A stretch of 64,000 nt of DNA from assembly GCA_961205875.1 (NCBI GenBank), contig OY540821.1:16120001-16184000 (forward strand). The letters run 5' to 3'. Under the pieces are notes generated by a model. The model ran no database searches. It was not told where the DNA came from and saw only the letters and a list, made by a program, of their open reading frames with translations. Of this stretch, positions 26,501-41,500 are shown one piece after another (position 1 is the first letter of the stretch; each line of letters starts with the position of its first letter). A program made the position numbers and the translations under genes. The DNA is from Sialis fuliginosa (Eukaryota; Arthropoda; Insecta; Megaloptera; Sialidae).

Positions 26501-29500
26501 GCTCGATGGGTCACGTTTGTGACACGATTTAATATCTATTGAAATTTTTTTTAAATATCTCAATCTGTTAACATTTTATAGATAGTAATTTTGATCGAAT
26601 TTCAAAATTTTAGAAAAGTAACACTAGTGTTTTTGTTGTTAAATAATAGACTTTTTGATCCCATTGTATCCCTATATATTTCAATATTATATTTCAAACC
26701 ATTCAAAAGATGGTCCGGAACTTTTGGAAGGCACTGTATTAAGATGTACTAAAAATTTGATTTTTTTTTATAAATATTAGAACAAAATTTTTTTATTAAA
26801 AAAACCGTGTAACCTACTTCAATTAAATACATTTTTATATATGTACAAAATCAAGTTAAATTTCTATGCAAATGAGTTAATTATTTATAGGATAAAACGA
26901 ATATATTTGTGCATCCATTTCGAAATGTTGTAACAGAACATGTCTTAATTAGCGAAGGAGAGATGCAAATGAAATAAACAAAGTTAATTTGACATGATGA
27001 ATGTTAGATTACCACTACGTACAATGTAGAACTTCTCAACCAGTAAACTAGATATGTATCAATCTTTGTTATATCAAATTTTACATAAAAGTGAAATTAT
27101 TTTTTTAAATAATAAATTAAAAGGAAGCATGCATTTTTATTAACTTGTTGTATTCTTCACAGAATTGGGCGATCTCCAGAAGGCAATTTTTTTAAATAGT
27201 TACCTTCATATTTTCAATTACACTCGCTGGATTGCAAAAAAAAAAAAAAAAATTCTTCGTTATGAATTTCAAGACAGTTAAATTACTTTAAATGTCCACC
27301 ATTTTGACACCTATTGGCCGATTATCATCAAATCACGTTGTAAGACAGTTAAATGTATATAGATTAATATTATCAAATATCAATAAATATTTCTAGTTCA
27401 TAACCATTACTGGGGTCAAAATAAGACTGGCGCCAGTACTTTATAATATAGATTTGTAATGGATAAAGATTGAAATAAAAAACCTAATTTCTTTTTCTTA
27501 CAGATCGCATATAAAAATAATTTCATAGTTACATAAAACAAATTTACAAGAATAATATAAAACCGTTTATTTAATTATTGACAATATAATAACAAAAAAA
27601 CCTTTTGATTCTGATATTTGAAACGATCATAAATTCGTATTAAACATAAAAAATCCATACCCGCCTCTTGTATTTCATTTTCATTGTCGATTATATGAAT
27701 TTATTGGTTTGTATTATTTATATAGAAAGTCATAAAAACTTTTCCTTTACAAATTGACTCCGTCCATTTAATCACAAAGTGCACTTTGAAAACTTTTGTG
27801 AATATAATTCAGTAAGTTTTTCTATTTTATAGTTATAATAATTTTCATTAAAACTTATAGATTTTTTTATTTCGACATAAAATGATTTTAATTGTAGAGC
27901 TTTTTACAGTTTCTTTTATATCGATTAAAATAGAGTAACTTCTAATTAATTTCTTATAATTAGCATTAACTATTTCAGTAATAATTTAATAAAAATTTTA
28001 TTTAAAAAATCTTTCCTGTGAATCTTAAACATTTTTTTCCTAGTTTGCCCTGTTTCAAAAATATTTCGAAAAATTCAAAAATAGTAAACTTTTGTTTCTG
28101 GAGACGAAAATTAATCTTAAATATAAAATTTCAGCCTTCTATGTTTTGTTGTTTCAAAAAAATAGTCAGAATGGATTTAAGGGATGAATATTTCCATCAA
28201 AATTCTTGAAAAAAAATCGACGCGTGAGAAAATTAAAATAAAAGTAATCATTGTCATGAAACTTCAAGAATTTATTTTTGACAATCATTGTTCAAAATAT
28301 CGATATCAACATGATTCATCATTATGTTAAATACAATAGAAATTATTTATACAATTTTGTTTTGTATGGTACAATTCGAGGCGAAACAAATTAAAAATGT
28401 CTGGATACAATCATTTATTTAAAAAAACTATAGATCTTTGCCGAAGTAAAAAAAGAAAGTTATCTGTTTACAATATAAAAATATGCATTGTTGAATAATG
28501 GCTTAAATAATAACACAAATATTTGTAAAATGTTTTTAGAATAGAAAAATTTTGTAATTATACAACGTACCCTTTCTTACTTATGACCTATATATTTTTA
28601 ATTGCGTTTCATACGACCTTAATTAATCTACAACTACAAAGGCAATGAAATTTCCTGGAAAATATGTTGTAACAAAAACTTTTTTTTTTTCAGTTACAAT
28701 TTATAGCTAAATTAAAAAAAATACATCAGATGTTATATTTTTATTCTCTAATTTATATAGTTTGGTCCAGAATATAAAAATAAATTATTACCTTATTGTT
28801 TATATTTTTTCATATTTTTATAACTTCAAAACGTTGAAACATTTAGATAGCTGAAATATCATGTTTATATTTTCTTTTCAACGCTGGCCATTAAAACATG
28901 TTAAAAAACTAATCGGGAGTTCAGTTCTTAATAAAAAGATTCTATTTCTGTAGAATTTTTCGAAACGAGACATACAATTTTTCCATTAATTCTTATATAA
29001 TAAACAAATAAATTTTAAAATAAAACGAATTTTATATATTTTACTTTAATTAATAATTTTAAGATTTTATTTTAATATCATATAGTTTTACATTTTACTA
29101 AACCAGCAAGTTAAATCATGGCTGTCATCGCAATCCTCGCGTTATCATGAGAGGGGGCTAGTTTGTTCACCCCTGCCATAGCTAAATATAATATAAAAAA
29201 TTGCTGAAATCACTTACTAAAACTTAATCTGTGCTATTTTCCATATTCGCTGAAGTGCGACACCTATCTATCACTCCCTCTCTCTCTTTTCAACATTTTT
29301 CAATGACGTATTTAAGTTTAATATATATGCTTTTTCTTTAACGTCAGCAATAAGTTCGTTATATGTCACTCGATTTAAAAAATTTAAAAAACCAATATTA
29401 TATTAAAATACAAAATGTTGCTTCCCGAAGATATGAAAAAATATTTAATAAAGAATTATTATCCAGTCGAAATTTTATGTCTCAATAACGTAAATTATAT

Positions 29501-32500
29501 ATACAATATATAGATAAGGTACTGGTACCAGTCTTGGATATGACCCCAGTAATGGCTATTCTTTAATTAAATGTACTGAATAAGAAATATTTGTTCATAT
29601 TTGATTACTACCATTTCTGAATATAAATCTATATAGATATATCTGTCTTACAGCGTGATTTGATGATAATCGGCCAATAGGTGTCAAAATGGTGGACATT
29701 TAAACTAATTTATTTATTAATTATTATATTATCATAGAAACTGCTTTACATTGTTTCAAATTTGACGATTCTTTCTTTTATATTTTTTGTGCAGTGGTAT
29801 TTATCATTAGCAAGTGTCCATCACTGCGTGCTCATTACTGGTTTTACTTTGTTCATTACTGGAGAAAAAACAAACTACATTTGCGGACTTTGGTAATTAA
29901 ATTGATTAATTAAAGAGTTACTTGTTTTATAATATTTAATATATATATACCGGCCATAACTGGTGCCAGAACCTTATTGCCGGTTGCAACAAGAAAAATA
30001 ACCACGTTTAAGTGAAATTTTACGTTCTTTCCATACGTATACTATATTATTTTTTGGTTTTCTCCAAATATTAAATTTTTTTTCGAAAATTCAATTTAAG
30101 AAATAGCAAACGAAATATAAAAATATGACCAAAAAAATATAACAAAAGAATGTATTAGATATAATTTAATTTACGTCTGTTTAATCTAAAATCTGGGTAA
30201 AACTTTTTGCTCCATTCCAATCAAGCTGAAGAAATTGATTGCAAAAACTAGCGTCCAAGCAATCACAACAAGCAAAAAAATACTCCCACAATGTAGCCTT
30301 TTTGTTCGTAAATACAAAAAACAGGAAACATATAAAAAGTTTTACCAAAAGGACGTTAAAAATCCGTAGCTTACGGTTATTTCAAAATTAACTTTGATGT
30401 TTAAATATTTAAAAAATAAATCTAAAAAAAAAACTGATCCTATAAATATACTGTAATTATTTAACTAATACAGAGATTCCCAACCAGTCACTGCATGAGA
30501 AGTGATTTTAAGTAGGTACCTAATGAACTCAATAATTATGTAAGGTTAGGTTAGTTTTCGTTTTTTTGGATTAATGGGCTCGTTTTTTTAAAATTCTCAT
30601 GAACTCATGTTACTAATAAATTAAGTAACTTTATTTAATCAATTTAATTACCGAAGTCCACAAAATTAGTTTTTTTAAATTATAGCCTTTTATTTTGTTC
30701 ATGTTTTTTCTCCAGTAAGGTAAAACCAATAACGAGCACTCAGTGATGGACACTAGCTAATGATAAGTACTACGACACAAAAGATATAAAAGAAAGAATC
30801 GTCAAATTTGAAACAATGTAAAGCAGTTGCTATGATAATATAATAATTAATAAATAAATTATACTAATAATTAGTTTAAATGTCCACCATTTTGACACCT
30901 ATTGGCCCATTATCATCAAATCACGCTGTAAGACAGTTAAATGTATATACATAGATTAATATTCAGAAATGGTAGTAATCAAATATCATCACATATTTCT
31001 AATTCAGTACATTTAATTAAAAATTTGCCATGACTACCTTATTTGATACAAATGTATCGCCCAATCTTTTAAAAATAATATTTTATGTTCTAAGTCTAAA
31101 AACTACATTATAAATAGTTTAGCACTTAAGTATATATAAAATAGAGTTAAGTGCCTTTACTTCTGAATGGCTTATTGAGTCATTCTGGTTACAAACAGCT
31201 CGTGTAGTATATTTTGAGTTATTAATGTTATGTAAGATATGTTATAAAAATTAAACATGTAATGTATGATATAAAAATGTCACCAAACGATTATTTAATA
31301 AAGAAAAAATGTCAACGTCAGATATGTGCTCTGGATTTTTATGTTTTTATTCGATGTTCTTAGATCCTTGTCACTTATGACATATTTTAATATGCCAGTA
31401 ATAAATATAGCGCCACTAGGATATAAAATTTTAAAGTGTTATAAAAATGTCAAGCTCTTAAATTTTATTACAATTTTAAAACACCTACGAAATCGCAAAT
31501 GTATTTTTAGATTCCGGTTAACATAAAATATCGATTTCAAGAATTATAAACATTTATAGTATTTATATTATATTTGCAGCTATTAAAATTCCATGCGTGT
31601 TTTATTATATTTTCTAAAAATAAATACACACAACTGCTCCAGTGGTTGTGGTTACGTTCCTGGTTTAATGAGAGGGTCTGATATACCCAGAGCTTCTGAA
31701 TAAGTAATTTTTTACTTCCATGTTCCGAAAGAAATGGAAGTATTGTAATACCATCGAAAAATCGTGTCCGAGAAAATTACAAATTCTGATAACTACTGTA
31801 AAAATGCACCGATCTGAATTATTTTTAGGGAAAATATTTGTCTCAGTGAGTACTCCAGACCTATTGATTTTGGTGCTAATCGGATTAGGGGTTTTGGAAA
31901 TATTCGAAATTTTGTAATTTTTTTCGTCTAAAAAGCGAACATTGCAAGTATTATCTCACTAATTTTGATAAGACTTGGTACATTTGTAGTTCAATTGAAC
32001 CTAAGGGACATTTATTATTTGTACGTGCCTAAAAAAATCAAACATTTTTATGATTTCTTGGCACTAAAATGAAAATAAAAAATTTCATGAAAAATAATTT
32101 TTGTTTCAGATCTATAATTATGAGTATTTTTCAAAATAACTCCTGATCTTTCGTAACTGGACAACCTGTATTACACAATTTATATTCCTCATTTTTATAT
32201 ATGATTAATTTCACGCACATCGGAATTTCACTTAAAAGTAACAATGTGAATTGTATAAACTAAAAAACACGCGTATAAAAAAATGTCATATATGGTAATT
32301 ATTTAACACCTACTGTACAAAGGAATATTTATGATTGCGGATTTTTATATCCTTGAATGGACAATCAATCATTGTTATTACACCCCTGGACATTCCAGAC
32401 AATGAATATTTTGGACATATAAATTATATGAAACGTTTTATAAAAGATATATAGTTTATATCGTCAAAATTTGACATGACTATATAAATAAATTTTATTG

Positions 32501-35500
32501 ATACATTTGAGTTGATATTGTATATTAACAATTTATCTCAATGGCGTCTGTGTGTCGGTATGTCTGTCTAGGAACACTCTATAACTAATACGGCGTTAAT
32601 TCTTGTCAATTTTTGAATACTTTTAATTATTTTTTAAACGTGAATATTAGAAAAAAATGCGTTAAATAAAAGTTGTACAAAATATTGTTATTTATAGTTT
32701 TTAAATTTCACTACTTAGTTTCCGTAAAACAGAATTTCAAACTTAAAAAAAAAGTAATTATTTTTTCGGTTTGTTAAAGAAAATTTTTTTTTAAATATAT
32801 ACCTAGTAAATTTTCATCGATTTAATAGACGAACTATGTGGTTCTTAAAATTCCTAAAATTAAATTAAATTAACATAATCGAACAAACTGTACGGTACGG
32901 GACACTAGTACGTGAAGCTCGACTAGCATTTGACAAATATTTTAGATAAATTTTGCACAAAAACAAATATTTATGGTAGATTACTACATAAATATAAAAA
33001 GTTAGATAAGATTTTGACATAAAAATACCCAATAAAACAGTGCAAATTTAAGGTGACATATAAAACGTGATACTAATCGGTATATTTTTCCAAAAAAAGC
33101 TAGCTATAAAGAACATGTTAAGACCCAACGTAACTTTTCTATGATAAGATCTTACGTGTTTTTATTGTAGCATAGAAAAAAGGAGCTTTAAGAGATGTTC
33201 TGTTTTAAATGTAGAAAATAAGAATCAAAGTAAACTACATAGTTTCATTATGTTATTAAAATTAATACTTTTTACATTACTTTTATAAATGTATATTTGT
33301 TTTATAATCTTCAAATGATATTTGAATATATGATATAGATTACTACTGATAAGTACTACGACACAAAAGATATAAAAGAAAGAATCATCAAATTTGAAAC
33401 AATGTAAAGCAGTTTCTATGATAATAGAATAATTAATAAATAAATTATACTAATAATTAGTTTAAATGTCCACCATTTTGACACCTATTGGCCGATTGTC
33501 ATCAAATCACGCTGTAAGACAGTTAAAAGAATATAGATCAATATTCAGTACTTTTAATTAAAAAATAGCCATTACTGGAGTCATATTCAAGACTGGAGCT
33601 AGTGCCTTATCAGTAAACAATTGAAACGATTTATTTTAACCTAATTATAGTAAATTCGGAAACGATGATCACGGAATGGTGTTAAAATAACCTGAATATC
33701 AGTATAAATTACAACAGGCTCTATCTTTTGTTCATCTGTGTGGTTACCCACTTAAAAAATCATTAGCTTCTCATTAGGCATTCAAACCAGCGTTTCCTAG
33801 TGTAACAGTTAGTTTATAATCTATGAAATAATAGGGGCCCGGACGTTCTGTGGTTAACTTCAGACCTGTGTGAATAAGAATACAGTAGAACTTCTGAAAC
33901 TTGATAGTACAAACTTTGAAAATCGAACTGAATATATTCAAACTGAAAAATATTCAGGTTACAGAAGTTCAACTAGATTTATTTTTATATGTAAAAGTTA
34001 AATTTGTATTCAAGTATTTTGTTTAATAAAATGCTGTTTATGATTTTTTATACATTATTTACAGGGATAAAGATTCGTTATACCAAAAAAATAAATAGAA
34101 CATAACTTATATAAAATAAAATTATCTACAGTGTTTTAAAATATGTTTTACCAAAAATACTTTTAAAAATTATGAGTTAATATCCGTTTTCGATTAATTG
34201 TTAGTGGTACTGTTCAATAATAGGAACTGCATAAGGTACCGGTACCAGTCTTGAACGGTTTAAGAGCAAAGTTATATTTTTTTGTAATTCTCATGAAATC
34301 GAGTTACTAAAAAACAACAAACTTTTTATTAAATCAATTTAATTACCAAAATTCGCAAATATATTTTTTTCTTTTTTTAAATAGAGTCGTAAAATTTAAA
34401 ACAATGTGTTTTAATAGTCCTGTAAAGATACAACGAAATATTTAAGGGTTTCAATGGAAGATCAGATTCAATTTTATTTAATGAAAAAGCTTATAAGTAT
34501 ATGTATAAATCCACCAACTTAAATACGTACATTAAAAAAGCTTAGTCACAGTCTAAGAGTAGAACCACACTCTTTAACTCATCAAGTATATATGACTGTG
34601 AAAATGTCGGAGGAAATATTCTCGTCACGGATACCAACATAAATTTGTAAGTTTAGTTTTCAGAAGTTAGTTTAATCTGTACTTTCTACTGTATTTTTCG
34701 CCGGAAGTTGGTTAGAACTTGTCCTACCGCAAAAGTTTCGAGCTTTAACCCTTAGGATATTTTATGTTTACATATGTAATATATGATTTATATTATAGAA
34801 ACTTCATATATTCTGTTTCTCGATATGAATAATATTAACCCTTCAGTCATATTTCTTTGTTATTTATTTATTTCTATCACAAAATAAAGCCTTGTTCTCG
34901 ATTTTGGTCTCGATCAAGACAAAAAAACCAAAACGAGACTTACTTGACTCTCGTCTCGTCTAATGTGTAGCCTTAACCAACTTCTAAGGATTTCACAAAT
35001 AACACTTTTACAAATAATTCATATCATTAAATCAAATCTGTATCTCTTACCGATTAGGAAGTCCTCATGCATTTCACGCTTATCTTGGACACCCTGTATA
35101 AATGCAAAGAATCTGCATAGTGATACAAAGTATAGGGTCGAGCGGGGTAAATATGAAACACCAAAAAAATGGGGTAAAAGTGAAACAAGCTTGCAACTAA
35201 AAAACTAATTTGTTTATAGGAGAATTATAAAAACTGACAGGTTTGTTAAAGCGACCTGAAAATATTAATCGCCTAATAAGTGATGTGTCACCCCTACAGA
35301 TTTCCCTGTTAGTCGATGTCAAAACGTGTGAATTAAATTTTAATTCTTTGCACATAACTTTCTGTATAGCTCAGATATTAATTAAAGTTACAATTTCACA
35401 TTGATATGCCACAAAGAAGATAAATCAAAGTTGCCAAAGTAGCTTTTCTTTTAATTTTTCGAGAAATATTTCCATCACTTTTTCCCAAATTAGAGGTTAA

Positions 35501-38500
35501 AAATGAAACACACTTTTTTCATTAAGTATTTAAAATGATTATTCATAAGCGCATCTAGTAGAAAAAATTAAAGTATGAATTTGTATCGTTAACTGTCAAA
35601 AAACATGAAAGATTTTTATTTTGTTTCATTTTTATTCCAGTTGGCCCTATTTAAAATTAGTAACATGTCTTTAAGCATTACACAGTTCATCCTATACATA
35701 TCTATTTTTTAACATAAACTACCACGCCTTAGTGTAGTAATAAAATACGCGAACCTATGGTAACTAATTTACATTTTTATTATTTTATTTGCGGATCTTT
35801 ATTACTAGTACCTGTTTTCCATGTCCACAAATTTAAGCGGCCTCCGATATGTTGTATCAATTTAAACCTTTATTTTTTATTTATTATATATATGACATAA
35901 CATATGTACTTATTTGCATATGTATTGATTTTATGTATTTATTAAAACCGGGTGTATTCCCTTTTAATTGAGTTGTTAGTATATGTATGAGATATTTTAT
36001 GAAATACCGTTAAAATGGAAAATATTCCAGTTATGAACATAAATTTATTTTAAATTAGAAGGTTTTGTTTACATATTTAAATTTTTTGTATATACATAGT
36101 GTCCAATTTAACTAGTTTAGGACGATCTTGTCACACTGAATCCAAAGGAAAGGGAAGCTATATGATTTTTTCTCAAAGCAGATAATATTATGTTCTTTGA
36201 TTTCAAAATATCCACTTAATCTTTCAGTTTCAGGTCAAAAAGAGCACTTTTCTTTCCCGGGAAGCCTTGTTGTAGTTAATTAAAAAATAATAATAATTTT
36301 CACGAGAAAATTTGGCGTTTTTAGTTTAAATTTATTTTAAATTAGAAGGTTTTGTTTACATATTTACATTTTTTGTATATACATAGTGTCCAATTTAACT
36401 AGTTTAGGACGATTTTGTCTCACTGAATCCAAAGGTAAGGGAAGCTATATGATTTTTTCTCAAAGCAGAAAATATTATGTTTTTTGATTTCAAAATATCC
36501 ACTTGATCTTTCAGTTTCAGATCAAAAAAATCAATTTTCGTTCCCCCGAAGCCTTGTCGTATTCATAATTCATGAAGCATTAAACCGATATTAATGAAAT
36601 TTGGTTAGTTTACTACCTTAACTATAAGTTTTTTTGTTTTGTTGTGGTTAATTAAAAAAAAAAAATTCACGAGAAAATTTGGCGTTTTTAGTTTTAAAAG
36701 ATGACACATACATTCAATTATTATATTAAAATGTTAAGATTCCCTGTTTATATGTATTCCGAATCACAAAATACCAGTAGCCAATGTTTCTCTATTTCCA
36801 GATGTAAACATATATGGGCAAATCCACAGAACGTGGCCGCTTTGGGGGAACGGCAATAGTGCGCGTGTGGGAATGTATATTACCCACCCATAAGTACACG
36901 AACTCAAAGTATACTTTATTGTGAATGTAAACATGGAGTTACAAGTCAATTGCTTGATTCATATAAAAACTGCAGCACAATTTGCATTGAAAAATTGGTT
37001 ATTTTTACGTTTTCAGAATGGAACTTTTAAAAAAAGAAAAATTCATACCACCGCAATTTTCTCAGATTCAAACCAATGAATCTGAAATTTTTACTGGACA
37101 TGTTTTTTGGTACAATGAACCTTTTCCCGGAGTTTCAAAGGCGCACACCTCTTACATTTCATATGCGCGATTTTTTTATCCAGCGAACCGCAATTTCAGC
37201 GTTTGAGACCAATTATTCTTCTCTTTGTTACGAAGATTTTGAGACGACATAGAAGAGTGTGCGTTCAATGCTCCATTTTGAAGAAGCATTTGAGTATTTT
37301 AATTTAAAGCTAATGCGGCCACGTTCTGTGGATTTGCCCATATACGTATTTAATTTATTGTAGCAACGGGTAAAAATTAACAATTCTAAAGCAGAAATTC
37401 TATTAAGGATGTATGGCAGGTATCTAATTTCAACGAGAAATAGTTGAAATTTGGAGAAGTTACTCCTTAATAAATCTAAAGTACCCACACAAAATTTCAA
37501 AAGGTTTTACAACATAGTTTAAAAGTTATTATTTAAAAAAATTAACATGGGCTCTTATGGGAGAATGGTGTATTTACGGTTGAATTCCAATAAAACACAT
37601 GGTTCAAGCATCGAGAAAAATCTGAAATTTTCTCAACACGTCACTTACATATTTAGCAACAAGTTTCATAAAAAAAATTATATGCATACAGAACTAAATT
37701 GTGAAAAAAAAAAATAATTATTGCTGAAAAATGTCGAAAAAAATAAAAAAATGGCGTACTCTATAAAAATTATAATTTGACTTTCCTACATGCACTTAAA
37801 ATGAATATTTAAAAGTTTGATTTAGATCGTTCCATCTCACCTAGATTTACGTTATTTTCGACATAGACTGTACGTGCCATTCATCCTTAAATAGATGCAG
37901 ATTACATGTGTCTTCGTATGTATTTATTTACGAATATGTACACCCACATGGCATACAGTGTTATAATCATTTATATGTGGTAGGTATAGTCGTAGAAAGC
38001 ATCAGTACACACCTACAAATTGAAATACATTTGCAAAAGTATAGCTTAAGTAAAACATATTGGAAAGGCGTAACCTGTTATAACCAATCATAGTCAACAT
38101 AATTTACAGTATTACTGTATATTCGTATTTATTTTCTTACAATTAGATACTTTGTATACCTACAAGAATAATTATAATTTTGTTTTAAAAAAAACACACA
38201 GAAACAGCAAAAAAGAGCTTGTATTTAAAAGCACTTTTTTGTACTATTTTCGTATTTATTTTCTTACAATTAGATAATTCGTACCTACAAGAATGATTCT
38301 AATTTTGTTTAAAAAAAAACCACAGAAGCAGCAAAAGAAGGGCTTGTATTTAAATGCAATTTAAAAAAAATCATTTCACTAAAAATTTGATAGTACACTC
38401 GAACATAGATTTTAATACTTTGTACAAAAAATTAATCTTTTCCACTAAAAATTAAAATTGATATTTTGTACTGATGTTTTTATATTTTTTATTTTTATCT

Positions 38501-41500
38501 CCCTTCGCATCAACTCTATTCTGAATAACTGTGTATGTACGTAATTTTTTACAGTTAATATGACGTAATACCGGCATATTCTTCAGTTTAGCCAATTTTT
38601 TTACAAAAAAATAAAAATTTGAAGTTTTCTTAATTCAAAACGAATAAATTATCGCCTTTTAGTGAAACTTACATACCTCCCCCCCTATTAAATATTCGCC
38701 TTATACAAAATTACTTAAATTAACCTTTATATTTATATATATTTTTGACAAAAATTGAAAAAAAATTGGTTTTATTAATTTTTACTTTACAAAGTGCATT
38801 CTATCAATTTTTAGTGCAATAATATAAAACACCAAAATAAGTTGTTTTGTAAATAATTAACAAAATAAATCATTGACTTGTGAATTAAATATTTCAAAGT
38901 TAAGAAAATCTTCTTGTCAAAAAAATAAAATTGACGTCAATTTCTTGAATGTATATTTTTTTGTTATTTTTGTCGTAACCATCGGCCCTAAAACTATAAA
39001 AAAAACATGTACTACCTACTTCATATTTCAACAACATAATTTTTACCAAAATATATAATTATACATAAATGTATAATAAACATACACACGCACATCTCGT
39101 TATGAATACAGACACACAGTCACTGTTATATCAGTCATAATAAATACAATCCGATACAAATTATGTACATACACATATATGTACTTGTAATTATGAATAC
39201 CGCGACATTGACGGTGTGTGCGTGCGCCTTTCTCGGCGGTATAATAACCAGTAATTTCCTTTATATCGTGTTAAAGTGCATTCAATCAGTTTGTTGTTGA
39301 TGAAGCATGCTCGCACCTGGACTAGATTTCGGTACAACAGTGGCGTACGTTATAATTTCACAAAAAATGTATTCGTTTTTTTAACTTTTGTCTAATTTAT
39401 TTTATCTGATATATGCAAATACATATAAGGTACTGGATATGACCCCAGTAATTACTACCATTTCTGAATATTAATCTATATACATTTAACTGTCTTATAG
39501 TCTGATTTGATGACAATCGGCCAATAGGTGTCAAAATGGTGGACATTTAAACTGATGATTAGCATAATTTATTTATTAATTATTAAATTTTCATAGAAAC
39601 TGCTTTACATTGTTTCAAATTTGATGATTATTTCTTTTATATCTTTTGTGTTGTATAGTACTTATCATTTTTTAATCATTGGTTTTACTTTATCCATTAC
39701 TGGAGAAAAAAATAAAAATAAATAAAAGGCTATAATTTAAAAAACAAATTATATTTGCGGACTTTGATAATTAAATTGATTAAATAACGAGTTATTTGTT
39801 TTATTAGTAACATGAGTTCATGAGAATTACAAAAAACAAGCCCATTCAGCTCTTATAGCGGCCATAACTGGTGCCTTTACTAAGCTAAAATATATAAGAT
39901 TCATTATATCAATTTTTATGATGACAAAATAAAAAATAAACCCACTATTTTTAAAATTTGGCGCCACTTCTCTGCATCCGGTGTACACTGTCTTATCGAT
40001 AGATTAAAATCTGATTTGTACCGCACACGATTTGAGTTTTTTTTATACTGTTTTTATGCAATTAAGAACGCATATATCCGTTAAATTTTCAACCAATTTA
40101 AACTTAATTAGATGTTTCAACAATTCTCCTTATTAACCTGTTGAAGCCAGACAATTTCTACAATTATCATCCATAAAATCGAAATACAGTTAAACTCGAA
40201 GTAACCACAATTCAAACGGAATTTATGTAACAATTAGTTTTTTTTCAGTATAATTATCCACTTAAAAAATATTTCAATTTTTTTTTATTTTTGTATATTT
40301 ATGAACATTTGAAACGAGAAGCTAAAAATTATTTAATATTATTTTCCTTAGGCGGCTATTACACTATCAAAGAAATGTGATAAAATTTCTTTGATCAAAG
40401 AAATATGACAGTGTAATAAGTCAACTTTTATAATATTTACCTTAATAATATTTCTATGATCATAGTTAATGACAGTCTCTTATATTTGATCAAATGTTTT
40501 TTGACAGATAAATCAAAATGGCGACTACCAAGTTATCACTGACAGTTACAGTTAATATATGAATATCAACATAATCCAGTATTATATGATAATCTTCTTA
40601 TTGATTATAAAAACTGCAATACACAGTTGTAAATTCAAACCTCGATCGCGTCAACTGACGAACATCCACACATTGATTATCAAAATGCACCAAAAAAAGA
40701 AGAAAATATCCCTAGATATTACTAAGAAAATATTATCAAATATTTTATGTAGTGTAATAGAACAAAATTTCGTATTTTATCAAAGAAATATGATCAAATC
40801 TTTGTCAAAGATCTTTGACATATTTATTTGATAGTGTAATAGCCGCCTTAGTAGTTTATTATTTTAGTTCATAATATTCAAAGTTTCGTCAAATTTCACA
40901 GTGAACAACAATTGAAGTAACTAAAATTAAGCAGAGAAATGTATTTAGATTCGATATTAATTATTCAGAACTCGCATTATGACTCGATATTTAACTTCAG
41001 CTTAACGACTTTGTTATCTATAGTAGTAGTTGCTGAAACCAATATAATAATATTACAAATTCAATTCAGAGCCTACTTGCTAGTCGTAAATAACTTAACT
41101 TTAGATATTAATTGCTAGAACGTGGTTAACAAGAATATCTATATATTATATACAATATACATATAGAGAGCTAGGTACAGTCACCTGCATTAATGGTCTT
41201 GCAGTTTGTATTCATTTTCGTTTATCACAAACTTTGTAGGCTCCTCCCATTTGATTATTATAATATTTAAATCATTTCTCCATGTATCAAATAAAAACAG
41301 ATATTTTGGAATCCATTTGCTAGATAAAGAACTACTCTTCGTTTATAGTACTCATATATATTTGTGCAATTAAATTATTATGTAATCTATTGAAAATTGT
41401 ATGCGTAAATTTTGTGGAAATAAATATTTGATATTCCGAATTTTAGTATTTAAATATATTAAACTTGATAGAAAAAGATAACTTGGAATCTGTTGTAAGC

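Noticed and set aside
37018-37206. 62-codon open frame inside the 30-bp TIR element
   Set aside because: No domain, short, and codon use like non-coding sequence; not enough to call a transposase or captured gene.
40559-40831. 90-codon open frame inside the PIF/Harbinger-like MITE
   Set aside because: Ile/Lys/Asn-rich translation of AT-rich repeat DNA, without transposase motifs.
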